From: Rhodococcus koreensis
GTDB taxonomy: Bacteria; Actinomycetota; Actinomycetes; Mycobacteriales; Mycobacteriaceae
Assembly: GCF_900105905.1 (NCBI RefSeq)
Contig: NZ_FNSV01000005.1
Span: forward strand, 3,844,001 to 3,908,000
Direction of reading: 5' to 3'
Length of the DNA stretch: 64,000 bases
The notes beneath the pieces are model-generated. The model made no database searches. It was not told the origin of the DNA and was given only the letters and a program-made list of their open reading frames with translations. Each line of letters opens with the position of its first letter. Positions within the stretch are counted from its first letter, which is position 1. Both the position numbers and the translations under genes were made by a program. Of the stretch, positions 33,508 through 41,165 are shown in pieces.

Positions 33508-34293
33508 CTATTTTCGATCGAGGCGATCGAGCCAGTTGCCGAGCAGCGGGGCGAGCAGTTCGGGCCGCTCGTGCACGAGCGCATGACCGGCGTCCTCGAT
33601 GACAGCCAGGGCGGCGTGCGGATAGCGCTCGAGCAATTCACACGCGTCGGCGTACCCGGCGACCGAATCGCGCCTGCCGGCCACGATCACCGTCGGCCCC
33701 GGGAACACACTCGACCCGACGTCGACCGCCCACCCGGCAAAGATACGTCCGAGCGCCTCCTCGTCGACGAGCGTCGAACCCGGCACCACATGGTCGCGGT
33801 AGCGGCGAGCGGTGGCCCGGGTGTGAACGACGAAGTACTCGTCGAACCCCGCCCACTGCGCACGGTCGAGTTCGTCGTAGGCATCGGCGTCCCGACGAAC
33901 CACAGTGTGGTCGGGTACGTTCCGCGACCGCTCGCCGACCGGACACAACAACGCCAGACCGAGCACCACGTCTGGCCTCTGCGCGGCCACACCGCGAGCC
34001 AGATAGGCGCCGTACGAATGCCCCACCAGCGTCACCGGGCCCGCCCCGAGGCCGTCGATGAAGTCGCCGAGCAGCGTCACCACATCGTCGTTGCAGGTCA
34101 GCCCGTCTGCTGTCGACAGGCCCATCCCCGGCAGGTCCGGGTAGATCCGCCGGTACCCCGTGCCCGGGACGACGGCCTCGATCGCCGCCTCGATCTCACG
34201 ATGATCCACGCCGGCGCCGTGCAGGGCGACAATCGGCACACCACCGCCGTGCTCGACCCAATGGACCACGGCTTCGTCGATCCGGCGCTCCAT
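33508..34293 (-). CDS. Alpha/beta-hydrolase
   Basis: A 261-residue alpha/beta-hydrolase. The oxyanion region is LHGAGVDHREI, the nucleophile elbow GHSYG, and the acid and histidine are in AGRRDSVAGY and EDAGHALVHERPEL. It follows the IclR gene in the same direction, so it could be the last gene of the 39.2-33.5 kb operon, for example hydrolysing an ester, lactone or C-C bond of the substrate. That link is inferred. Confidence 0.85.
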   Translation of the reverse strand: MERRIDEAVVHWVEHGGGVPIVALHGAGVDHREIEAAIEAVVPGTGYRRIYPDLPGMGLSTADGLTCNDDVVTLLGDFIDGLGAGPVTLVGHSYGAYLARGVAAQRPDVVLGLALLCPVGERSRNVPDHTVVRRDADAYDELDRAQWAGFDEYFVVHTRATARRYRDHVVPGSTLVDEEALGRIFAGWAVDVGSSVFPGPTVIVAGRRDSVAGYADACELLERYPHAALAVIEDAGHALVHERPELLAPLLGNWLDRLDRK

Positions 34294-34378
34294 GGCAACA
34301 CCCTAACGATCCATGGCGTCCTCACCGATCCGCGCCGCCCACACGGGTCGCGCGGGAACCGCGGGGTGGAGAGATCCG

Positions 34379-35143
34379 CTAGCCGGTGACCGGTACCCGG
34401 GCGCCGAGGGTGGTGGCGGCGCGACGGACTTCGGGGATCAGGTGCGCGATCTGGGCGTCGTCGAGGGCGTCGGTGGGTCCGGTGACGCCGAGGACGGCGA
34501 CGAGGGTGCCGTCGGCGGCCCGGACGGGAGCGGTGACGGAAACGATGCCGAAGAGGCGTTCGCTGACCGAGACCGCGAAGCCGTCGCTGCGGATCTTGTC
34601 GAGCTGGGCGGGCAGTTCGTCCTTCCGCAGTGTGCCGCCGCCGGCGAGGGGGACGTCGCCGATGCCGGCGAGGATCGTCTCGAGTTCCTCGGCGCCGAGG
34701 TGGGCGAGGATGGTCTTGCCGGCGCCGCCGAGGTACAGCGGGAGGCGCTCGCCGACGGGAAGTATGTAGCTGAGCGGGTGTTCGCTTTCGACTCGGGCGA
34801 TCAGGACTCGCGAGTTTTCGACCCGCACGTACATCGACGCGGTGAAACCGGTGTTGGCGGCGAGTTGTTGCAGCGTGGGCTGGGCGAGGACGCTGAGCGG
34901 GTTGGTGACCATGAATGCGTGGGCGACCGCCAGCGCGGCGGGGCCTGCGGTGTAGGTGTCGCCGATCCGGGCCGCGTAGCCGCGGTCGAGGAGCACCCCG
35001 AGGATGCGCTGGACGGTGGCGACGTGCAGAGAGGCATGCCGGGCGACCTCACTCAATCGCAGTGGCTGCTTGGCGTCCTGCAGGACGCCGAGGACGTCGA
35101 ACGCGCGGTCCAGGGAGCGCATGTTGTTGGTCGGCACCGCCAT
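34379..35143 (-). CDS. IclR-family transcriptional regulator
   Basis: A 254-residue IclR regulator with a winged helix in the first 65 residues (LRLSEVARHASLHVATVQRIL) and an effector domain (LGAEELETIL, VGERLFGIVSV). It lies within the run of leftward genes with the cyclase and TRAP permease. It probably senses that pathway's substrate. The inverted repeat at 39198-39214 upstream of the first operon gene is a possible target. Confidence 0.9.
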   Translation of the reverse strand: MAVPTNNMRSLDRAFDVLGVLQDAKQPLRLSEVARHASLHVATVQRILGVLLDRGYAARIGDTYTAGPAALAVAHAFMVTNPLSVLAQPTLQQLAANTGFTASMYVRVENSRVLIARVESEHPLSYILPVGERLPLYLGGAGKTILAHLGAEELETILAGIGDVPLAGGGTLRKDELPAQLDKIRSDGFAVSVSERLFGIVSVTAPVRAADGTLVAVLGVTGPTDALDDAQIAHLIPEVRRAATTLGARVPVTG

Positions 35144-35197
35144 TTGTCCTCCTCGATGGACCCACTTTCGATCGAACTTATCATTGTGCGAGAACGG

Positions 35198-36193
35198 TCA
35201 GCGGATGGCGGTCGCGTTGCACGGTGAACCCACGCCACCGACGAAGTTGAGCGGTTTCACGGTGACGAGGGCGTCCCAGGTACCGGTGCGGCGGCTGTCC
35301 TCGACGAGGGCCGTGAGGTTCCACAGTTCGCCGAGTGGGACGCCGAGTTTGCCGATCAGTTCCTGGTGCATCATGCCGGCGTCCTCGGGAGCGGACTCGG
35401 CGAAGGGGCTGCCTGGGACGACGGGCAGGACCTCGACGGCAAAGGTGTCGGTGCCGAACAGGGCGATCTTGTCGTCCCACAACCATCGTGCGAGTTCGCG
35501 GCTCTGTGCGAATCCGGTGGAGCGGCGGCCGGCGCGGACCTCGTTGCGCTGGTCGTCGGTGGCGGTCAGGTACCAGTGCGCCCAGCCGGTGTGGACGAGG
35601 ATCAGATCTCCGTCCTGGATCCGGGTGTTCTGACGGTCGAGGGCGGCGTCGAGGTCGGCGGCCTGGACCGCCGGTCCGCGAACGTGATCGAGTGGGGTGC
35701 CCCGGTCCGCGAACAGCCCCTCGAGGTCGAGGAGCAGTCCGCGGCCGACGATCGGGTTCTGTGACCAGGCCTGTATTCCGAGAGCGGGGGCGTTCTCGGT
35801 GACCTGGCCGTCGGGGGTGCCGTCGTAGAAGCCGTGTCCGGACACCCGTCGGTGGCGCAGCCCGTCGAGGTGACTACTGGCCTGCAGGTAGAAGCCGTCG
35901 AGGAGGTCGTCGCGGGATTCGGCGTGCGCGGAGACGATGGTGTGCTTCGGCGCCGTGCGCGACCGCGCCATCGGCGGATCGAACGCGCCGAGCGGATGGT
36001 CGAGGGCGAACACGGCTCCGCGGCGGACGAGCTCCGCGGCGGCCCGGACCTGTTCGGGGCCGGCGAAATTCGCCGTCCCCCGGTCGGGGTCGTCGAAGAC
36101 TCCCCAGCTCGACCCCGCCGGGGCGCCGTCGGTGCGGGCGCACAGGTCGGTGTAGGTGGAGTCGGGGCCGATCGTGCTCACGGGACTGGTCAT
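35198..36193 (-). CDS. Cyclase-family (kynurenine-formamidase-like) hydrolase
   Basis: A 331-residue protein of the cyclase (PF04199) family. The metal-binding pattern is partly visible in SSHLDGLRHRRVSGHGFYDG; the family usually has HxGTHxD. LVHTGW and FGTDTFAVEVLP are further family segments. Members hydrolyse amides, lactones or cyclic compounds. It overlaps the small membrane gene upstream by 4 bp and fits an operon that imports and degrades an organic acid. Substrate unknown. Confidence 0.84.
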   Translation of the reverse strand: MTSPVSTIGPDSTYTDLCARTDGAPAGSSWGVFDDPDRGTANFAGPEQVRAAAELVRRGAVFALDHPLGAFDPPMARSRTAPKHTIVSAHAESRDDLLDGFYLQASSHLDGLRHRRVSGHGFYDGTPDGQVTENAPALGIQAWSQNPIVGRGLLLDLEGLFADRGTPLDHVRGPAVQAADLDAALDRQNTRIQDGDLILVHTGWAHWYLTATDDQRNEVRAGRRSTGFAQSRELARWLWDDKIALFGTDTFAVEVLPVVPGSPFAESAPEDAGMMHQELIGKLGVPLGELWNLTALVEDSRRTGTWDALVTVKPLNFVGGVGSPCNATAIR

Positions 36194-36465
36194 CCGACGT
36201 GCTCGGCGGCGCGGGCGGGAGAGTCCTCGTTTCCGAGGGCGTCCTCCTCTCCGCCGTGGTGGAAGTACGACAGTACGAAGGCGAGTAGTCCGGCGATGCC
36301 CGCGGCGCCGTAGGCGTAGGAGGCGAGCAGTTCCTCGACGTGGGTGACGATGTGGCCGTCACCGAGGATCAGGCCGACGGTCTGGCCGAGCACGATCGCC
36401 AGTCCGCCGAGCAGGAATGCGACGACGCTGATGCGGAAGAGGGTGGAGAAGCTTTTCTGGAACAT
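36190..36465 (-). CDS. Small two-helix membrane protein beside TRAP permease
   Basis: A 91-residue protein with two hydrophobic helices (about residues 12-34 and 48-66). It sits 20 bp after the TRAP large permease and overlaps the cyclase by 4 bp. The position suggests a small TRAP subunit, but DctQ proteins normally have four helices and about 160 residues, so it is either a very reduced partner or a new accessory subunit. No substrate-binding DctP gene is nearby. Confidence 0.6.
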   Translation of the reverse strand: MFQKSFSTLFRISVVAFLLGGLAIVLGQTVGLILGDGHIVTHVEELLASYAYGAAGIAGLLAFVLSYFHHGGEEDALGNEDSPARAAEHVG

Positions 36466-36485
36466 GACGTGTCCTGTCGCGAGGG

Positions 36486-37823
36486 TCAGACGGGGAGGAG
36501 GCCGAGGGCGATGAGCACTCCGATGCCAAGAATGGGGACGCAGTAGTACTTCAGGAGCGGCATGAAGATCTTCGACGGGTCGATCCGGGCGATGCCGGAG
36601 GCGACGTAGATCGGGGCGCCGGACGGCGGGGAGGCGCCTTCGGTGGACGCGAACACCAGGACGGCGGCCGCGGCCACGGGGGCGGCGATGCCGGTGCCGA
36701 CCAGTGCGGCGACTGCGACGGGGCCGACCGAGGCCATGGTGGCGGAGGCGGTCAGCGGGATCGCGATGATGACGATGATGATGCCGACGAGGATCGCCAT
36801 CAACCAGGACGGTGCGCTGAGGCTTTCGAGCATCGCGGTCAGTTGCTGAGGCAGCTTCAGCTTGGCCAGCACCGCCGAAGCGGAGAACGCGGCGACGATG
36901 GTGATGCCGATGACGCCGAACTGGGGTGCCGCGTCGCCGAGGACCTTCCACCAGCCCGTGGTGGTCTTGGGCAGGTGCCGGCGGCCGAGGAAGAGCACCA
37001 GCAGGATCATCAGGACCGGGATCCAGGTGATCAGGCTCAGGGCACTCGACATCACCAGGTCGGTGTAGTGCGCGATGGGGGCGGCGATCGGCCCGCGGGT
37101 GAGCAGCAGCGGGATCACGATCGGGACGAACAGCAACAGCGAGGTCCAGCCGACGCGCAGACTCCGCTTGACCGGGATGCGGTCCTCGGGGGCGATGGGC
37201 TGCAGGCCGTTCTTTCGCACCAGGTAGTAGCTCAGCACCAGCCGGTAGCCGAGGCACCAGAGGCCGGCGATCGCGAGCGGGACGATGATGTCGTCGGCGG
37301 CCATCATGCCGGTGACGGTGCTCGACCCGACCAGGATGAACATGGTCGCACTGAACGGGAAGGTCACACCCATGCCGGCGCAGCCGGCGACGACGGTGGC
37401 GGACAGTTCACCGCTGACGCCGGAGCGTTTCATCCACGGCACGGTGACCGAGCCGACCGCTGCGGTGACCGAGGCCCCGACGTGGGCGATGGCACCGAAC
37501 ATGCCGCCCGCGACAGTGGAGGTGTAGATCGGGCCGCCGCGCAGCCGTCCCAGGAAGGAGTTGAGGATGTCGATGAGCCGATCCAGCACCGGCGTCTTCG
37601 CGAGGATGAAACTCATGAAGATGAACGCCAAACCGGCGAACGTCACTTCCTCCTGCATCGAATCGACGAAGCCGTCCCACATGTATTTCGGGGCGTCGCG
37701 ACCGGCGAACGCACCGACGACGACGAACCCGACGATCATCGCCTCGCCGATGTTGCGTTTGAGGACCGCATTCCAGAAGACGATGGAGGCGATGAACGCC
37801 AGCAACGCCCAGATGGCGATCAT
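36486..37823 (-). CDS. TRAP transporter large permease (DctM-like)
   Basis: A 445-residue membrane protein with about 12 helices. Family-like segments are GGPIYTSTVAGGMFGAIAHV and SPPSGAPIYVASGIA, the two re-entrant substrate and sodium regions. It is coupled to the preceding dehydrogenase-RraA gene (ATGA overlap at 37820-37823). The family imports carboxylates driven by sodium with an extracellular binding protein, which is missing here. Assignment to the DctM/TRAP superfamily is good, but membership of a different ion-transporter branch cannot be excluded. Confidence 0.8.
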   Translation of the reverse strand: MIAIWALLAFIASIVFWNAVLKRNIGEAMIVGFVVVGAFAGRDAPKYMWDGFVDSMQEEVTFAGLAFIFMSFILAKTPVLDRLIDILNSFLGRLRGGPIYTSTVAGGMFGAIAHVGASVTAAVGSVTVPWMKRSGVSGELSATVVAGCAGMGVTFPFSATMFILVGSSTVTGMMAADDIIVPLAIAGLWCLGYRLVLSYYLVRKNGLQPIAPEDRIPVKRSLRVGWTSLLLFVPIVIPLLLTRGPIAAPIAHYTDLVMSSALSLITWIPVLMILLVLFLGRRHLPKTTTGWWKVLGDAAPQFGVIGITIVAAFSASAVLAKLKLPQQLTAMLESLSAPSWLMAILVGIIIVIIAIPLTASATMASVGPVAVAALVGTGIAAPVAAAAVLVFASTEGASPPSGAPIYVASGIARIDPSKIFMPLLKYYCVPILGIGVLIALGLLPV

Positions 37824-39181
37824 GATGCGACCTTGCGCGCGGCGATGATCGCGGCGCGGCGCTGCGCCTCGTCGGCTTCGACCGCGCGGCCACCGGCGAG
37901 GCTGGTGAACGCCTCGGCGGCCGGGACGATGATGACGCCGTCGTCGTCGGCGACGACCAGATCGCCGGGGGCGCAGACGACACCGCCGACCGCGACCGGG
38001 ACGTCGATCTTGCCGGGGCCGTCCTTGTAGGGGCCTGCCGGGTTGACCGCGCGGGCCCAGACGCCGAACCCGATTTCCTGCAGGACGTCGATGTCGCGGG
38101 CGGCGCCGTCGATGATCATGCCGACGCAGCCGCGGGAGCGGGCGCGTTCGGCGATCAGTTCACCCATCAGGGCCCGATTCTGGTCGCCCTGTCCGTTGAT
38201 GACGATCACCTCACCCGGCTGCACCTTCGCCAGCGCCTCGTGCAGCGCCTTGTTGTCACCGGCGCGGGTCCACACCGTGCGGGCGCGACCGACGATACGT
38301 GCACCCTTCCACATTGCGTGGATACCCGAATCGACCATTCCCATGCGCTGGCGGGCGTCGCCGATGTTGGCGACCGGGAGCCCGGCGTAGGAGTCGAGCA
38401 GTTCGTCGGCGGCGCGGCCGTTCGCATCGGCGAGCGTGCGGTGGGCCTGTGCCGTTGCGGATGTGAGGACCGGGCGGACGCCGAGCGTGTCGAGGAGTTC
38501 GACCGAGGCGGTCGCCTCCACCGAGCGTCGTGCGGCGTGCTTGCGGGTGCCGTCCCGCAACCGGTCCAGGGCCGCGAAGCTGCCGGACAGCTCGCCGGCG
38601 ATCTGGGCACGCACCCACTGCTCGGCGTCGGCGGCGATCCCGGCATCGACCGATTCGACGATCAACGCGCCGAGGCCCTTCATGAAGGTGCTGCGCAGCA
38701 GCTTGCGGTTCGAGGCGTCCCCGGGGGCGCTGCCGATGTCCTCGACCGAGGCGCCGAGTTCCTCGAAATATGCTGTTGCCGATGCTGATCCGTCGCCGCT
38801 GATCACGAGCGCGGTGCGCGCCCCGTTGGCGGGAACCGAGCCGACGACTGCGACGTCGGCGAACGAGGCACCGGCTGCGGTGACCACGTGGGCGACCTGC
38901 GCCTTGATCTCGGCCGCAGCGGCATTCATGTCCGCAAAGCAGACGCCGTCCGACAGATGGGGGGCAGCGTCGGTGGCGGCCCGCACGGCCACCTTCGCAC
39001 TGGTCAGGCTGAGCACCAGATCCGCGCCCCGGACAGCGTCGGCGACGGCGTCGAAGCGCAGCACCCCCGCCGGGGTGGCGGTGTCTGCGGGGTCGAAGCC
39101 GGTCACCTCCCAGCCCTTCGCGAGGAATCCCGACGAGTAGAGACTTCCGGCTTCACCGAGCCCGAGAACAGCGACCTTCAT
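37820..39181 (-). CDS. Fusion: 3-hydroxyacid dehydrogenase-like NAD domain plus RraA-like aldolase
   Basis: A 453-residue two-domain protein. The first 245 residues are a 6-phosphogluconate-dehydrogenase-type oxidoreductase (GLGEAG at 7-12, then a DUF1932-like helical part with SNRKLLRSTFMKGLGAL). The last 200 are RraA-like, with the conserved GDQNRALMGELIAE and MIIDGAARDI, which carry the metal and catalytic Asp/Arg of 4-hydroxy-4-methyl-2-oxoglutarate-type aldolases. The fusion suggests that a 3-hydroxy acid is oxidised to a keto acid and then cleaved or decarboxylated. It is the first gene of the operon. Substrate unknown. Confidence 0.82.
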   Translation of the reverse strand: MKVAVLGLGEAGSLYSSGFLAKGWEVTGFDPADTATPAGVLRFDAVADAVRGADLVLSLTSAKVAVRAATDAAPHLSDGVCFADMNAAAAEIKAQVAHVVTAAGASFADVAVVGSVPANGARTALVISGDGSASATAYFEELGASVEDIGSAPGDASNRKLLRSTFMKGLGALIVESVDAGIAADAEQWVRAQIAGELSGSFAALDRLRDGTRKHAARRSVEATASVELLDTLGVRPVLTSATAQAHRTLADANGRAADELLDSYAGLPVANIGDARQRMGMVDSGIHAMWKGARIVGRARTVWTRAGDNKALHEALAKVQPGEVIVINGQGDQNRALMGELIAERARSRGCVGMIIDGAARDIDVLQEIGFGVWARAVNPAGPYKDGPGKIDVPVAVGGVVCAPGDLVVADDDGVIIVPAAEAFTSLAGGRAVEADEAQRRAAIIAARKVAS

Positions 39182-39197
39182 AATTTCCTCTCATACT

Positions 39198-39214
39198 GTG
39201 ATAACGTCTATCAC
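39198..39214. promoter_or_regulatory. GTGATA-N5-TATCAC operator before the fusion gene
   Basis: A perfect 6+6 inverted repeat with a 5-base spacer begins 17 bp upstream of the ATG at 39181. The half-sites look like those of GntR-type repressors. The IclR in the operon is another candidate regulator. Confidence 0.5.
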
Positions 39215-39446
39215 GTGATGGAGTAATCGTGGTCACAGAGGGCGGTGGTTGTCAAGGCGCCACAGCTCCCGAGAAGTCGGATGGAACAAGGCGCGGGCAC
39301 CACAGGCCACGCGCCATTTCGGCATGTCAGCGATTGCGGGGAGACGGTCGTGAGACCCGACGGGCGGCCGGAAAATGGTTGGCGGGCACGAAGCCCGCAC
39401 TGCTAACGTTCGGAGGACCGTGACTTCGAGCGAGGAGGTGAGACCC

Positions 39447-39503
39447 ATGAACGCAGTACGCAGGTGGGTGCTCCCCCTCTTCACGGCCGGGCGATCGACG
39501 TAG
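39447..39503 (+). CDS. Possible 18-residue leader peptide
   Basis: An ATG with a strong GAGGAGG seven bases upstream opens a frame of 18 codons (MNAVRRWVLPLFTAGRST), ending 49 bp before the hydrolase ATG at 39553. A good ribosome site on so short a frame suggests a leader, but nothing in the sequence (no clear alternative hairpins, no repeated codon) shows attenuation. Low confidence. The rest of 39215-39552 holds no supported gene. Confidence 0.25.
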   Translation: MNAVRRWVLPLFTAGRST

Positions 39504-39552
39504 ATGTCGCCGGGAGCGCCTCGACAACAAGGCAATCCCGAAAGGCAACACC

Positions 39553-40311
39553 ATGCACTTCACCTCTGAGACATCGTCGAACGGTGTCATCGAACGCAAC
39601 TTCACCCTGGGCGAGATCACCGGCGTGCTCTGGTCACCCGCATCCGGAACGGTCGGCGCACCGCTGCTGCTGTCGGGGCACAGCGGCGGCATGCACAAGA
39701 AGGCGCCCGGACTGGTGGCCGGCGCACTCCACTGCGTGAGCACCTACGGGTACACCGTCGCCGCCATCGACGCGCCCGGACACGGTGACCGGCCGCGGAG
39801 CCCTCAGGATCAGCGGTGGGGCGACGCGATCCATCAGGCCCGGGCGGCGGGCGAGCCGATCGCCCCGATCGTCATCGACTACAACACCTCGCTCGCGGAG
39901 CGTGCGGTGCCGGAATGGCAGGAAACCCTCGACGCACTGCAGGCGCTGCCCGAGATCGGCTCCGGAGCGCCCGTCGGCTACGGCGGCATGACGTTGGGTG
40001 TCGTGACCGGGCTGATGTTGGCGACGGTCGAACCCCGGATCGCTGCCCTGAGCATCGGTGCGGTCTTCGTGGACGACGCTCTGATCGAGACGGCACGAAC
40101 GATCACCGTCCCGGTCGAGTACCGGATTCCGTGGGACGACGAATACATTGACCGCCGAGCCGGTCTCGCGTTGTTCGACGCCTTCGGCTCGAGGGAGAAG
40201 ACACTGCACGCCCACCCGGGCGGGTACAACCAGGTGCCCGAGTACGAGCGTGACAGCTCGGCCCGGTTCTTCGCCCGCCACCTCCGCCGGGCCGGCATGG
40301 CACCGGCCTGA
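39553..40311 (+). CDS. Alpha/beta-hydrolase with Thr at the nucleophile position
   Basis: A 252-residue dienelactone-hydrolase-like protein with LSGHSGGMHKK (oxyanion region), DAPGHGDR and a histidine near HAHPGGYN. The nucleophile elbow reads VGYGGMTLG, so Thr147 stands where family members usually have Ser in G-x-S-x-G. The enzyme may therefore be slow or inactive as a hydrolase, or use another residue. It is the only rightward gene between the operon at 39.2 kb and the response regulator. A strong hairpin follows its stop. Confidence 0.75.
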   Translation: MHFTSETSSNGVIERNFTLGEITGVLWSPASGTVGAPLLLSGHSGGMHKKAPGLVAGALHCVSTYGYTVAAIDAPGHGDRPRSPQDQRWGDAIHQARAAGEPIAPIVIDYNTSLAERAVPEWQETLDALQALPEIGSGAPVGYGGMTLGVVTGLMLATVEPRIAALSIGAVFVDDALIETARTITVPVEYRIPWDDEYIDRRAGLALFDAFGSREKTLHAHPGGYNQVPEYERDSSARFFARHLRRAGMAPA

Positions 40312-40320
40312 CGTGACCGG

Positions 40321-40355
40321 TATCGGCGGCCGGACACCCAGCTCGGCCGCCGATA
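40321..40355. terminator. Bidirectional hairpin terminator
   Basis: TATCGGCGGCCG (40321-40332) and CGGCCGCCGATA (40344-40355) are perfect complements around an 11-base loop. The hairpin sits between two convergent genes, so it can end both transcripts. Confidence 0.8.
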
Positions 40356-40396
40356 TCGATGTCGCCCTTCCGGATCCGCACGATGCCCGGCGTAGA

Positions 40397-41086
40397 TCAG
40401 GCGTGCAGTGTGAAGCCGATCCCGCGGACGGTGTGGATGAGGGGCGGGATGCCGCTCGATGCGAGCTTGCGGCGCAACGAGCTGACGCACATGTTGAGCA
40501 CGTTGGTGCGGGCTTCGCCGGGATAGCCCCAGACGGTACGGAGGAGGTGTGGGCGGCTGACGACACGGCCCGCGTTCTCGGTGAGGATGCCCATCAGTTC
40601 GAATTCGGTTCTGGTCAGGAGAATTCGGGCGTCGTGTATTTCGGCTGCCCTGCGCGCAACATCCAGGGCGATGTACGCGGGGTGTGACGGATTCAGTGCC
40701 GGGGGTGCGAGGCGCCGGAGCAACGCGCGTAGCCTGGCGATGGCTTCATCGTGGACAACCGGGGCAATCAAGACGTCGTCGGCGCCCGCCTCGAGGAACT
40801 CGCACACGCTGTCGGAGCCGGTCGGTTGCGGTCCGGTGATCACCACGATGCCGATGTCCGGTTCTGCAATTCTGACGTCCCGTAAAACCGCGAGGCCGTC
40901 GAAGCACGGGACTCGGGAGTCGATGATGACGACATCGGGTCGCTCAGGCGTGGACTGCACGGCTGCTCCGCGGATCACGCGGAAGCCGGCGTCGGCTGAG
41001 AGCCGGGTGATGAGTGACGCCTCACCGTGTGGTGGGAGGGCGAGGATGATCGCTGGTGTCGAGGCAGGAGTGAGCGGTGAGGTCAT
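40397..41086 (-). CDS. Atypical orphan OmpR-type response regulator
   Basis: A 229-residue protein with a degenerate receiver and a C-terminal winged helix (TRTEFELMGILTENAGRVV, then RTNVLNMCVSSLRRKL). The phospho-acceptor Asp56 in VVIIDSRVP is kept, but the acidic pair normally near residues 8-13 is replaced by ALPPH and the conserved lysine (usually KPF) is an alanine (LIAPV). Such receivers usually work without classic phosphorylation. No histidine kinase is adjacent. It faces the amine cluster's permease and may regulate it, but that is a guess. Confidence 0.83.
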   Translation of the reverse strand: MTSPLTPASTPAIILALPPHGEASLITRLSADAGFRVIRGAAVQSTPERPDVVIIDSRVPCFDGLAVLRDVRIAEPDIGIVVITGPQPTGSDSVCEFLEAGADDVLIAPVVHDEAIARLRALLRRLAPPALNPSHPAYIALDVARRAAEIHDARILLTRTEFELMGILTENAGRVVSRPHLLRTVWGYPGEARTNVLNMCVSSLRRKLASSGIPPLIHTVRGIGFTLHA

Positions 41087-41165
41087 TCGCGATGTCCGAG
41101 GTGGTGTGTGGGTGCCGGCTGGGGCACGCCCCGCGACTGTGTGGGCGGCGGAGTAGGGGTGAGGG

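Noticed and set aside
39215..39552. Riboswitch or structured leader
   Set aside because: No recognisable aptamer core and no convincing alternative hairpins; only a short frame is visible.
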